64,000 nucleotides of DNA, from NCBI GenBank assembly GCA_965230335.1, contig CBDDKS010000006.1, positions 3,004,015 through 3,068,014 on the forward strand, written 5' to 3'. The DNA comes from CBDDKS01 sp965230335. GTDB taxonomy: Bacteria; Pseudomonadota; Gammaproteobacteria; Enterobacterales; Kangiellaceae. This document shows, piece after piece, positions 43,031 through 52,133 of the stretch. The position numbers and the translations under genes were made by a program. Position 1 is the first letter of the stretch, and each line of letters opens with the position of its first letter. Below the pieces are notes generated by a model. It was not told the DNA's origin. It made no database searches and was given only the letters and a program-made list of their open reading frames with translations.

Positions 43031-44893
43031 CTAAATGAGATCCCATACATTATCATAATCATCTCTTTTGTTTTGGGTGCTTTTCATTTTTTTATTGAGG
43101 GGTGATGGTGTCGTTGGTTCAAAATAAAACTGGTTATAACTTTGTGTCGCAGAAACTAGTTGGGTTAGCATGGCATTGAAGTGATAATGACCATCAGATA
43201 TATCAATATGTTGCTTTTTATTAAATAAAATGGGTGAAATTACCAAAGTAGGTGGTTGACCAATACCTTTTAACTCTGGTAAGACCAGAGCATTTTGATA
43301 GGCTTCCTGGTGTTTGAGCTGATTTTTGATTTGTGTTTTGACAGCTTTAGCACTTGGAGCAATCAACTGGACGCCCAAATGCACACCTGGTATTTTTGCA
43401 TGTCTTTTAATCCAGCAAATAACACCAATATTCCAGTGGTCATTATGCTCAACATCATCGAGCTGTAAGCCAATAATTTCACCCGTTTGTACTTGCTTGG
43501 GGAGCTGGCCATAAATACATAAGCAATAACCTCCCGGACTCATATTAATAATATCGGCTTCAAGTAACTGATGGCTTGTTGGCGATAAGTGAGGGGACAG
43601 TGCATGCGCATAATCAATCTCCTCTTTAGAGGGCAAGGCTTGCTTCGGCCGGTACAATTTTTCCCAAATATCATTTTCGTTAGTTGAGGTGGGCCTTTGA
43701 AAACCGGAATCTGAGTGATGTCTTGGCGGCTCATCGTTATCAATTAATGTAACAGAATTCAAACTGCCTTCCAGTTGGTCAATGGTCGTTGTGTCTCTTG
43801 AATCGGTTGATATGACATCATCTGACGTTTCGTCATTCACTGATTGAACTTCCTGATGCTGACTGATGAAATGGTGTGTGGCAGCAAGACCAACACTGAT
43901 CAACAAATCGCCTTTGGAATGGGTTCGGGAAAAATTTCTTGAGGTTAAATGTGCCCAGTTTTTTAATAAATGTCGAAGTAACCGTGTTGAGAGATAACCT
44001 AAAGAAACATGTTTACTTTTTGTGTGAGACCTTTCTTTTAATTCAATTTGTAATTGCTCAACCAAAGGATCCAGATCAAAGCGTAAGGTATACTGACTGG
44101 GTCGCACTTCTTTTAGAGCTAAATGCTGAGGTGGATGATGATGTTCAAGATTAATAAAAAACTGTGTATTAAACCGACTCATGGGCTTGAGTTGGCAAAA
44201 TTGTGTATATTTTGTCAGGTGTTTAAAAATGCTTTCTAATTCATGTTGTCGTAATTGATAGGGATTTGCCATCGATAACAAGCAAACTTTTAAAAAACAT
44301 TCGTTAATGGAGGTTGTGTGTCCATTACCAGGTTGACAAGCTTTATTTTCAATTTTTTGTTCCATTGCATAACGATAAATAATATTCACTTCTTGCCATA
44401 ATCGAGAAGGAACTGAGGTATAAACCTGATAACAGCGCAAAATAGTCAATGACAAATAGTCCAGTGTCAAAATTAATGAATGATGTATCATTTTTCGATT
44501 TAATAAATGCACATTTTCGGCTTCCTTTTCAACAATCATTTTAAAGCCTATCGCCATTTCCGTATGAAGTGCTTGCAGTAAAGCCACAATTTTTTTCTGT
44601 CGATTGGATAAATGTAGTGTCTGTCCTGTAAAAAATTTAGACAGATTTTTTAATGTGGGTTCAGCCACTGAGTGCAAAATCATCAATATTTTGAAACGCT
44701 CTTCAGAGTTCAAATCACTTTTATTACACTCTAACAACAATTGATAAAGACGTTTTGACACTTCACTGGTGTTGGCAATCGCCAGTTCTTTTTTCCACTT
44801 ATTGATATGTCGAGGTGTTATTTTTTCTACCTGGACGGGCGTCAGTATTTCTGTTTCACGGATGCTAAGACCTAAAACTCCCTGATGAATCAT
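43031..44893 (-). CDS. Large protein with C-terminal PilZ-like domain
   Basis: 620 residues, soluble. The first ~330 residues are helical, without a recognised domain. A Ser/Thr/Asp-rich linker (about 345-420) leads to a PilZ-like beta-barrel (about 440-545): DIINMSPGGYCLCI matches the D/NxSxxG motif of c-di-GMP-binding PilZ domains, followed by VICWIKRHAKIPGVHLGVQ. The upstream RxxxR is not clear, so c-di-GMP binding is uncertain. Similar proteins exist in pseudomonads next to pilus or outer-membrane genes. It follows the FimX-like gene on the same strand upstream, probably a separate transcript. Confidence 0.7.
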   Translation of the reverse strand: MIHQGVLGLSIRETEILTPVQVEKITPRHINKWKKELAIANTSEVSKRLYQLLLECNKSDLNSEERFKILMILHSVAEPTLKNLSKFFTGQTLHLSNRQKKIVALLQALHTEMAIGFKMIVEKEAENVHLLNRKMIHHSLILTLDYLSLTILRCYQVYTSVPSRLWQEVNIIYRYAMEQKIENKACQPGNGHTTSINECFLKVCLLSMANPYQLRQHELESIFKHLTKYTQFCQLKPMSRFNTQFFINLEHHHPPQHLALKEVRPSQYTLRFDLDPLVEQLQIELKERSHTKSKHVSLGYLSTRLLRHLLKNWAHLTSRNFSRTHSKGDLLISVGLAATHHFISQHQEVQSVNDETSDDVISTDSRDTTTIDQLEGSLNSVTLIDNDEPPRHHSDSGFQRPTSTNENDIWEKLYRPKQALPSKEEIDYAHALSPHLSPTSHQLLEADIINMSPGGYCLCIYGQLPKQVQTGEIIGLQLDDVEHNDHWNIGVICWIKRHAKIPGVHLGVQLIAPSAKAVKTQIKNQLKHQEAYQNALVLPELKGIGQPPTLVISPILFNKKQHIDISDGHYHFNAMLTQLVSATQSYNQFYFEPTTPSPLNKKMKSTQNKRDDYDNVWDLI

Positions 44894-45055
44894 ACTGATA
44901 ACCTTTTTATAAAGCGAACACCTTTAGCAAGACATGCCCTATCCATAGGCTGTTTGAATTGACGATAAATGATAGTATTAAAATGTTTCAAAATAAGGTA
45001 ACTTTGGCTGAAATCAAGTATATCATACAAAAGGAAACCCTGATTAACAATAAGT

Positions 45056-46069
45056 TTATAACCAGGTTTTATGTTGCATACCGGGCTCTTCTTTTACCAA
45101 TTTGGGTACTAAAAACCCAGGTAATGCCCTTTGAAGCTCACAATGTAGTGTTTTGGCCTTTTTTTCTTCTATGGCAAAATGCTGCGTACCAGAAACCTTA
45201 TCGAGGGTATGCAGATAATAAGGCAGCACTCCCATATCAAATAAAGCTTCACTTAATTCAACCAATATCTGACTGGAATCGTTAATGGATTTTAATAAAA
45301 CAGTTTGGTTTAATAATGTTATGTTCGTTTTTCGGCATATTTGAATGGCTTTTTGCAAGCTATTATCAATTTCTTGTGGGTGATTAATATGTAATACCAT
45401 AACCCATTGTAATGGAATATTATCAAAAAGAGATAATAATCCATCCGTCATTCTATGTGGTACGACAACAGGAAGGCGGGTGTGAAACCTTAAACGTTTA
45501 ACAGAAGTTTCTGTTTGTAGTCTGTGAGCCAATTCTTCTAAAAATCCATCATTTAAAAGCAAAGGTTCTCCGCCACTCAGAATAAATTCGTTAACCTCCT
45601 TATTTTGACGAAGATAGGCAATCCAGTTATCGAGCACTTTTGAGCCATAATCCTGTTCTTCATAAGGAAAAGCTCTGCGGAAGCAATAACGACAATTTAT
45701 GGCGCAACTTGCCGCACCTATGGCCAAAACACGATGAGCATATTTGTGTAATAAGCCTGGTATCGGATTATATTGTTTTTCATGGAGAGGATCGGCGATA
45801 TAGTCATCATGATGTATAAACTCCTGTTTATGAGGCCAAACCTGCAAAAATAAGGGATCATCTGGTTGTTTTTTATGCATGCGCTGGATAAAAGGGCGGG
45901 GAACCCGACATTTAAATAATGTAGTCGCCTCACCGTATCCCAAATGTTCAGGGGTTAATTCAAGTAATTCCAATAATTCAAGAGGGTCAGTCACCGCCTG
46001 AGCAAGATCTTTTTTCCAATCCGGGCTGTGACAAGATGGGGGTGAACAAGGTATGATTGCGTTTTTCAT
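45056..46069 (-). CDS. epmB: EF-P (R)-beta-lysine synthesising enzyme EpmB
   Basis: A 337-residue radical-SAM protein of the lysine 2,3-aminomutase type. The cluster motif is SCAINCRYCFRR (CxxxCxxC), followed by ILSGGEPLLLND and the PLP/SAM barrel. The length is the shorter EpmB (YjeK) form, not true lysine 2,3-aminomutase. It converts alpha-lysine to (R)-beta-lysine, which EpmA attaches to EF-P. It is divergent from efp with 49 bases between starts, so the two share a control region. Confidence 0.94.
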   Translation of the reverse strand: MKNAIIPCSPPSCHSPDWKKDLAQAVTDPLELLELLELTPEHLGYGEATTLFKCRVPRPFIQRMHKKQPDDPLFLQVWPHKQEFIHHDDYIADPLHEKQYNPIPGLLHKYAHRVLAIGAASCAINCRYCFRRAFPYEEQDYGSKVLDNWIAYLRQNKEVNEFILSGGEPLLLNDGFLEELAHRLQTETSVKRLRFHTRLPVVVPHRMTDGLLSLFDNIPLQWVMVLHINHPQEIDNSLQKAIQICRKTNITLLNQTVLLKSINDSSQILVELSEALFDMGVLPYYLHTLDKVSGTQHFAIEEKKAKTLHCELQRALPGFLVPKLVKEEPGMQHKTWL

Positions 46070-46118
46070 AGATGATTGGGGATACCCCTGATTTTATAAA
46101 GTATGCACTGAGGGCTTT

Positions 46119-46685
46119 ATGGCAACCTATACTACCAATGAATTTCGAAATGGCCTAAAAATTATGTTAGATAATGAACCCTGTCTCATTGTTGATAATG
46201 AATTTGTCAGACCAGGCAAAGGTCAGGCATTTGCCCGGACACGTATTCAGTATTTATTATCGGGCCGAACTGTGGAACGAACCTTTAAATCAGGTGAATC
46301 TGTTGAAGCAGCGGATGTGATGGATAAAGACATGGAGTATTTATATGCAGATGGTGAATTTTGGCATTTTATGGATCCAGATAGCTTTGAACAAGTGGCT
46401 GCTGATGAAAAAGCGGTTGGTGATTATGCCAAATGGCTGATAGAACAAGATAAATGTATGGTGACATTATGGAATGGCACACCAATTTCTGTTTTGCCTC
46501 CCAATCATGTCGTATTGGAAGTCACAGAAACCGATCCCGGACTCAAAGGCGATACATCGGGTGGTGGAAATAAACCCGCAACACTGAATACCGGTGCTGT
46601 GGTTCGAGTACCTTTATTTGTCCAGATTGGCGATAAAATCAAAGTAGATACACGTGCTGGTGAATATGTATCTCGAGCCAATTAG
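46119..46685 (+). CDS. efp: Translation elongation factor P
   Basis: 188 residues in three beta-barrel domains. It starts MATYTTNEFRNGLKIMLD and has RPGKGQAF with Lys34, the residue that gets the beta-lysyl group, and ends KVDTRAGEYVSRAN, the usual domain III end. EF-P rescues ribosomes stalled at polyproline. Both modifying enzymes, EpmB and EpmA, are adjacent; the hydroxylase EpmC is not in the window. Confidence 0.97.
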   Translation: MATYTTNEFRNGLKIMLDNEPCLIVDNEFVRPGKGQAFARTRIQYLLSGRTVERTFKSGESVEAADVMDKDMEYLYADGEFWHFMDPDSFEQVAADEKAVGDYAKWLIEQDKCMVTLWNGTPISVLPPNHVVLEVTETDPGLKGDTSGGGNKPATLNTGAVVRVPLFVQIGDKIKVDTRAGEYVSRAN

Positions 46686-46700
46686 AGCATTGTAAAAACC

Positions 46701-47624
46701 TTGAAAGATCGCCAGGCTCTCACTTATTTAAAGGAACGCGCCCAGCTCTTCCATCAATTACGACAATTTTTTTATGAGCGTGATGTTACAGAGGTGGATA
46801 CACCTGCATTAATGCCTCATACAGTAACCGATCCTTATATGTCGGCTATTTCTGTTGAACTGAATGGTCATTCTGCTTTTTTGCAAACCTCGCCAGAGTT
46901 TGCCATGAAGCGATTAATTGCACAGGGCAGTGGTGATATTTATCAGTTATCCCATATGTTTCGTGCAGAAGAGCAGGGCTGTAAACACTTATGTGAATTC
47001 ACATTATTGGAATGGTATCGCTTGGGATGGGATCATCATCAGTTAATGCAGGAAGTATTTGACTTACTGAAGCTAGTATTAAAAATCGAACAAAAAGAAG
47101 TATTGACCTACCACGAATGCTTCCAACAATTTTGTCATCTGAATATTTCATCATTGGATGATAAAACTTTAAAAGCATTTACCGAAAAACATTGTGGTCT
47201 ATTATCTGACCGTCTAATACGGGACGATTATTTGTCTTTATTGTTTGCTACCCAAATAGAGCCGAACTTAGGGAAAGATCGCATTACCTTTGTAACTGAG
47301 TATCCAGCAAGTCAGGCGGCACTGGCCAAAAAACTACCGGAAGACAATAACCTTGCAGCACGCTTTGAAGTATTTTATCAAGGAGTAGAATTAGCTAATG
47401 GTTTTTGGGAACTCACCGATGCCAAAGAGCAACGAGAAAGGTTTATGGCTGATAATCAGCAACGTGAAACAATGGGGAAACCTAAAATAATATTAGATGA
47501 AGATTTCTTGCAAGCTTTGGTATCTGGCTTACCAGATTGTGCAGGCGTTGCCTTGGGTGTTGATCGTTTACTGATGCTACTCTGTAAAGAAAGTGATATT
47601 CGAAACCTTGTTCCTTTTCAATAA
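46701..47624 (+). CDS. epmA: EF-P lysine ligase EpmA (GenX)
   Basis: A 307-residue lysyl-tRNA-synthetase-like ligase without the anticodon domain. Class II motifs are TDPYMSAI, FLQTSPEFAMKRL, HMFRAEEQGCKHLCEFTLLEW (motif 2) and GVALGVDRLLMLL (motif 3). It loads (R)-beta-lysine onto Lys34 of EF-P. The only usable start in frame is TTG at 46701, 15 bases after the efp stop, with no strong ribosome-binding site, so it may be translated by coupling to efp. Confidence 0.93.
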   Translation: MKDRQALTYLKERAQLFHQLRQFFYERDVTEVDTPALMPHTVTDPYMSAISVELNGHSAFLQTSPEFAMKRLIAQGSGDIYQLSHMFRAEEQGCKHLCEFTLLEWYRLGWDHHQLMQEVFDLLKLVLKIEQKEVLTYHECFQQFCHLNISSLDDKTLKAFTEKHCGLLSDRLIRDDYLSLLFATQIEPNLGKDRITFVTEYPASQAALAKKLPEDNNLAARFEVFYQGVELANGFWELTDAKEQRERFMADNQQRETMGKPKIILDEDFLQALVSGLPDCAGVALGVDRLLMLLCKESDIRNLVPFQ

Positions 47625-47707
47625 CGGGCCTGTTGTTATGGTATGGAATAAATTTTTACTTGGTAGCAATGCTTTAAAATAAAACAATATTTAATGTGCT
47701 GTTGATT

Positions 47708-48586
47708 TTATTTTAGTTCTACTAGGGGCTGTCCCATTTGTACACATTCACCAGGTTTTAACGATGCCTGCCAAGTGTATTTATTGGGTGGCAACAATAA
47801 AATAATGGTTGATCCTAATCGAAAACGTCCCATTTCTTCTCCTTTTTTTAATGTCATATTATTTTGCTTGTAGCAGGAATGAACAGGAGCTTTGACACTG
47901 GGTGGCGTAACGACACCCGACCAAACCATTTCAATACTACCTACTATTGTCGCACCTACTGCAATAACGGCCATAGGCCCAAAGTCTGTTTCGTACAGAC
48001 AAACAACGCGTTCATTACGGGCAAATAAACCTGGAATGGTTTCGGCAGTGGTTGGATTGACACTAAACAATCTGCCAGGTACATGAATCATTTGCTGTAA
48101 CTGACCATCATAGGGCATATGGAAACGATGATAATCCCGGGGGGACAAATACAATGTACAAAAAGCACCTTGATGGAACAACTGAGCTAATTTTGTATCC
48201 CCTCCCAGCAGTGCTGAGACAGAATAATCATGTTTTTTTGCCTGAATAATGCGACCTTCTTGTATGCTGCCCAGTTGACTGATACAAGCATCAGCGGGGC
48301 TCACCAGAGTATTGGGTGTTTGGCAGACAGGGCGTGCATCTGCACGAAGCGCACGAGTGAAAAAGTCATTAAAGGATGCATAAGCGGATAACTCTGTACG
48401 CTCAGCAATCGACATATCCACCTGATAATAATCAGCAAAGCGTTTAATCACCCAATGTCTGAGCGGATGTGTTGTTGAATCGGCAAAACGTCCCGCTAAT
48501 TGAGATATCCAATGCTGGGGAATACAATATTGAGGAAATACTTTAATTTTTTGAATAAGACTCACAAATGACTCAAATGGATACAA
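47708..48586 (-). CDS. psd: Phosphatidylserine decarboxylase proenzyme
   Basis: 292 residues. The self-cleavage site LGST is in GRFRLGSTIILLL near the C-terminus; cleavage before Ser makes the pyruvoyl group. Other marks are VSPADACI and YLSPRDYHRFHMP. It makes phosphatidylethanolamine in the inner membrane. It converges with epmA. The last codons happen to look like the dispersed repeat; see rejected items. Confidence 0.96.
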   Translation of the reverse strand: MYPFESFVSLIQKIKVFPQYCIPQHWISQLAGRFADSTTHPLRHWVIKRFADYYQVDMSIAERTELSAYASFNDFFTRALRADARPVCQTPNTLVSPADACISQLGSIQEGRIIQAKKHDYSVSALLGGDTKLAQLFHQGAFCTLYLSPRDYHRFHMPYDGQLQQMIHVPGRLFSVNPTTAETIPGLFARNERVVCLYETDFGPMAVIAVGATIVGSIEMVWSGVVTPPSVKAPVHSCYKQNNMTLKKGEEMGRFRLGSTIILLLPPNKYTWQASLKPGECVQMGQPLVELK

Positions 48587-48835
48587 TCAGGCAAAAAGGA
48601 ATGAATATCGAAAAAGAGCCGCGGATTTTACCCCAGGTTGCTAGATAAACCAATATTTGACGTTATTCATTATTAAAACAGCGATTTAGTGAGATGTTTG
48701 TCTATTGAAAACACAACAGAGCCTAACCTTATTGACAAAAACCAACTATATTTAAATGAGTCATAGTCTAAATTTACCTAGGCAAAAGATTATTTCGACC
48801 TTATTTAAAATTAACATCAATACCAGGAGGCAAAA

Positions 48836-49678
48836 ATGCCGGTTTTAATCGGTGCTTTCATTGTCATATCAGCTGTTTTTGGCGGATATGTTCTCTCCAA
48901 TGGGCAATTATTCCTTCTTTGGCAACCTTTTGAATTAATCATTATTGGAGGAGCGGCCTTAGGCGCCTTTCTCATAGCCAATCCATCTAAAGTGACAAAG
49001 GCAGTTATTCAACGTTCATTTGCCTTACTCAGCTCCAATCCTTATAGTAAGCGCTTTAATACAGAGGCACTTGCTTTGTTGCATGATATTTTTAGCACAC
49101 TCAGAAGGGAAGGATTAGGGACTATCGAATCTCATATTGAAGAGCCGGGCTCGAGTGAGATTTTTTCAAAATATCCAATGATTTACCGTAAAAAGGAGGC
49201 CATTCAATTTATTTCTGACTATTTAAGGTTAATGATTATAGGGGATATGACCGCTTACGAATTAGAATCTTTGATGGACGCAGAACTGGATGCACGACAC
49301 CAGGAAAATATGGCGCCTGTCAGTGCCGTTGCTCGAATATCTGATAGCTTGCCTGGTTTTGGCATTGTGGCGGCTATTTTAGGCATCGTCATTAGCATGC
49401 AGTCGTTAGGTACTTCTGAAATGAGCTTATCTATTGCAGCAGCCCTTGTTGCGGCTTTTTTGGGTGTTCTGTTGGCCTATGGTTTTATATCACCACTCTC
49501 TCAAGCCCTTGAGCATCGGGTAATGGATGAGTTTAAATTTTTTGAAAGTATTAAGTCTTCCATGATTGCAACGATGAATGGTGTGCCACCACAAGTTGCT
49601 ATTGAGTTTGGTCGAAAAACATTATTTTCAAAAAACAGACCCAGCTTCCAAGAAATGGAATCCCGAGTCAATACTTAG
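48836..49678 (+). CDS. motA: MotA-type stator (proton channel) protein
   Basis: 280 residues with four membrane helices. It shows FELIIIGGAALGAFLIANP near the start, the charged cytoplasmic loop with YRKKEAIQFISDYLRLM, and the third-fourth helices with SDSLPGFGIVAAILGIVISMQSLG and AALVAAFLGVLLAYGFISPL, typical of MotA with the conserved Pro residues. With the MotB-like partner it makes an ion-driven stator. The ATG at 48836 follows AGGAGG. No flagellar gene is in the window, so it may drive flagella encoded elsewhere. Confidence 0.9.
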   Translation: MPVLIGAFIVISAVFGGYVLSNGQLFLLWQPFELIIIGGAALGAFLIANPSKVTKAVIQRSFALLSSNPYSKRFNTEALALLHDIFSTLRREGLGTIESHIEEPGSSEIFSKYPMIYRKKEAIQFISDYLRLMIIGDMTAYELESLMDAELDARHQENMAPVSAVARISDSLPGFGIVAAILGIVISMQSLGTSEMSLSIAAALVAAFLGVLLAYGFISPLSQALEHRVMDEFKFFESIKSSMIATMNGVPPQVAIEFGRKTLFSKNRPSFQEMESRVNT

Positions 49679-49708
49679 GATTTGTTACCCATTAAGGTTC
49701 AAGTATCT

Positions 49709-50497
49709 ATGGAACAATCTAATGAATTAAAAGAATATACTCGACCTATTGTTATTAAGAGAGTGAAACGTGGCAATCAATACCGAGTCAATACTGGTGT
49801 AAAGAAAACAACCTTTGTTGATTTTTCTCTGGGTTTGTTGGCTTTTTTCTTATTGTTATGGCTAATGAATAACACCAGTGACAGTCAGCAAGCGTCTATT
49901 GCCAATTATTTTACTCATGGTAACTCAACAACTCATAAAAGCACATCCACTTTACCTAAAGAGAGTCGAGATAGTCATAAGTCCATAAAAACCTCTCAAT
50001 CGCCTAAAAACACTTCTCAAAAAAAACAGAACCTGCTTCATTATAATAAATTAAAAGCTCATCTGACGGATTACATCAATACCCGCAAAGAATTAATACC
50101 TTATAAAAATCAAATCCTGTTGGACGTTACGCCAACAGGATTGCTGATTCATATTAACGACAAAGAAAACAAGCCTCTATTTGATAAAAACTCTCAAGAA
50201 TTAAAATATTATTCCCGAAGTATTTTGTATGCTATCTCCCATTTATTAAAAGAGAAATCTTATTGGTTAAGTATTGCATTTCATTCGCAGGCATCATCCG
50301 ATTTAAATAAAGAGGATTTTTGGACATTATCCACTAACAGGGCACACGCCATTCGACAGGCACTCATCAGAGCTGATATTCAAAGTAAAAAAATTATTCG
50401 GGTAGAGGCCGTTATCAATAGCCATCCCGAAGATAATAAAAAATCATCTACACCCAGTTCCAATAAAGAAGGCATCCTACTTAAAATATCAAAATAA
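49709..50497 (+). CDS. MotB-type stator protein with degenerate peptidoglycan-binding region
   Basis: 262 residues. The membrane helix (about 42-62) carries the proton-path Asp in FVDFSLGLLAFFLLLWLM, matching MotB Asp32. A Ser/Thr/Lys-rich linker follows. The C-terminal OmpA-like part keeps LSTNRAHAIRQAL, but where MotB has a GHTD-type motif it has FHSQAS, and the C-terminal NRRIS motif is NKEGI, so diaminopimelate-binding residues are missing. The frame begins with TTG at 49682, but AAGG at 49695-49698 points to the ATG at 49709. It follows motA closely. Confidence 0.8.
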   Translation: MEQSNELKEYTRPIVIKRVKRGNQYRVNTGVKKTTFVDFSLGLLAFFLLLWLMNNTSDSQQASIANYFTHGNSTTHKSTSTLPKESRDSHKSIKTSQSPKNTSQKKQNLLHYNKLKAHLTDYINTRKELIPYKNQILLDVTPTGLLIHINDKENKPLFDKNSQELKYYSRSILYAISHLLKEKSYWLSIAFHSQASSDLNKEDFWTLSTNRAHAIRQALIRADIQSKKIIRVEAVINSHPEDNKKSSTPSSNKEGILLKISK

Positions 50498-50508
50498 AAA
50501 GGATTGTT

Positions 50509-50943
50509 TTATGTGTTACTTTTTTTAGGTGATGATGAGGTTTCTTTTACGACTTCCAACCGCATGGATTTTAAAAGGGTATTAAATAATGTGTTGTCCG
50601 TAAAAGGCTCCAAAACACATTGTGAAATATTATATTGTTTGAGTTTTTCAAGGCAATGATTATCCATTTTTTGAGAAATCACCAAAATGGGTACATGTTG
50701 CCAATAGGAATGTTTTTTGACTTTTTCAAGTATCGTCCAGTAACTATTTTGTTTTTCAGATGAAAAATGCATGATAAGACAATGGGGAGCAGGTTGCATG
50801 CGCAGATAACGAATAAATTCTTTTTCTGAAATAAAATAAGATATATCAAATTCTGAGTGATATAATATTTTACCGATACGTTGCTGCATATCGGTATCCT
50901 GTGCAAAAACGACTAAATAAAAAGTGTCTTGAGGCTTATTCAT
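50509..50943 (-). CDS. Degenerate receiver-domain protein
   Basis: 144 residues with a CheY-like fold pattern (alternating strand-helix, VLVIS at strand four). The phospho-acceptor position reads CLIMHFSSE without Asp, and the conserved Lys is Glu in VLEPFTDNT. It is therefore a pseudo-receiver that could bind partners constitutively. It converges with the motB-like gene, 11 bases apart, and may act with the stator, though nothing proves it. Confidence 0.65.
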   Translation of the reverse strand: MNKPQDTFYLVVFAQDTDMQQRIGKILYHSEFDISYFISEKEFIRYLRMQPAPHCLIMHFSSEKQNSYWTILEKVKKHSYWQHVPILVISQKMDNHCLEKLKQYNISQCVLEPFTDNTLFNTLLKSMRLEVVKETSSSPKKSNT

Positions 50944-50978
50944 CGTATCAATAAAACATGGTCATGCTTTTTATAATC

Positions 50979-51000
50979 AGGGTCTGTTGATCTTTTATAA
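50979..51000 (+). repeat. Single arm of the dispersed palindromic repeat
   Basis: AGGGTCTGTTGATC then TTTTATAA resembles the left arm of the 519-580 palindrome with two changes (GTC for GGC and TGA for TTA). A diverged complementary arm is not clear. It lies just upstream of the dusA start and may be part of its leader. Confidence 0.5.
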
Positions 51001-51055
51001 AACTATCATAGCTCAACAAACCTCAACAATAAAATAAACATCATCAATTAGGATT

Positions 51056-52060
51056 ATGTCAGCATTAAATAGAACCGTCTCTGTTGCTCCTATGATGGAT
51101 TGGACAGATCGCCATCAACGTTATTTTATGAGAAAAATAACGCGTCATACCTTGCTCTATACAGAAATGGTCAATGCTCAGGCTATTTTAAGAGGAAATC
51201 GTCAAAAATTATTAGGGTATCACCCTTCAGAGCACCCGATTGCCGTTCAACTAGGGGGAAGTCAGCCTGATATATTGTCAAAAGCCGCTTTAATTGCAGA
51301 AGATTATGGTTATGATGAAATCAACTTAAATGTCGGCTGCCCAAGTGATCGGGTACAACAGGGTCGTTTTGGCGCCTGTTTAATGGCAGAGCCTCAACGG
51401 GTTGCGGAGTGTGTACAAGCCATGCAATCCAAAGTGTCTGTTCCTGTCACCATAAAGTGCCGTATTGGTATTGACGATCTCGACTCCTATGAATTTTTAC
51501 ACCAATTTATTGCGTTATTATCACAAGCAGGTTGTCAGGTCTTTATTATCCATGCTCGCAAAGCGTTATTGTCAGGATTAAGTCCTAAGCAGAATCGTGA
51601 AATACCGCCTCTAAATTATCAACGTGTTTATCAGATAAAACAGGATTTTCCAAAGTTATGTATCGTGATTAATGGCGGCATACAATCACTGGAGGATATC
51701 CAATCACACCTTCATTCTGTGGATGGTGTTATGTTAGGCAGAGAAGCTTATCGTCGCCCTTATTTATTATCCGAGATGGATCATCTTTTTTATAATGACC
51801 AAGACACACCATTAACCCGATATCAAGTTGTTGAAGCCATGCTGGAATACATCAACCATCATTTAAAACAAGGAGGGCGTTTACAGCAAGTAACCAGACA
51901 TATGTTAGGCTTGTTCCTTGGGCAACCAGGCGGTAGGAAATGGAGACAGTTATTAAGTGAACAGGCACACAAAAAAGAAGCCCATATTGATGTTATTCAA
52001 CAGGCTTTACAAAAAGTAATAGAACAAGAAAAAGTAATCCATACTGCAAAAAATCAATGA
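51056..52060 (+). CDS. dusA: tRNA-dihydrouridine(20/20a) synthase
   Basis: 334 residues, a flavin TIM-barrel enzyme. Motifs are VAPMMDWTDRHQRYFMR, LYTEMVNAQAI, NLNVGCPSDRVQQGRFGACLM with the catalytic Cys, and FIIHARKALLSGLSPKQNR, the DusA-specific form. It reduces U20/U20a in tRNA. The stop codon lies in the first arm of an inverted repeat at 52053-52092. It is monocistronic. Confidence 0.94.
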   Translation: MSALNRTVSVAPMMDWTDRHQRYFMRKITRHTLLYTEMVNAQAILRGNRQKLLGYHPSEHPIAVQLGGSQPDILSKAALIAEDYGYDEINLNVGCPSDRVQQGRFGACLMAEPQRVAECVQAMQSKVSVPVTIKCRIGIDDLDSYEFLHQFIALLSQAGCQVFIIHARKALLSGLSPKQNREIPPLNYQRVYQIKQDFPKLCIVINGGIQSLEDIQSHLHSVDGVMLGREAYRRPYLLSEMDHLFYNDQDTPLTRYQVVEAMLEYINHHLKQGGRLQQVTRHMLGLFLGQPGGRKWRQLLSEQAHKKEAHIDVIQQALQKVIEQEKVIHTAKNQ

Positions 52061-52092
52061 ACAGCAAGCAAAGAGACTCACTGTTCATTGAT
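52053..52092. terminator. Inverted repeat after dusA, probable terminator
   Basis: ATCAATGAACAG at 52053-52064 and CTGTTCATTGAT at 52081-52092 are perfect inverted copies with a 16-base loop. It overlaps the dusA stop codon (52058-52060) and lies between convergent dusA and the heat-shock gene. No long T-run follows, so termination strength is uncertain. Confidence 0.6.
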
Positions 52093-52133
52093 TCACTTAC
52101 ATTATATGACCCGAAATCCGGGATAAATAATCA

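Noticed and set aside
44959..45285. Plus-strand 108-residue frame
   Set aside because: It overlaps the epmB coding region antisense and has no family resemblance.
47723..47732. TAGGGGCTGT, matching the dispersed palindrome arm
   Set aside because: It lies inside the psd coding region, where it codes the conserved-type C-terminal GQPLVE; the match is short and explained by the protein.
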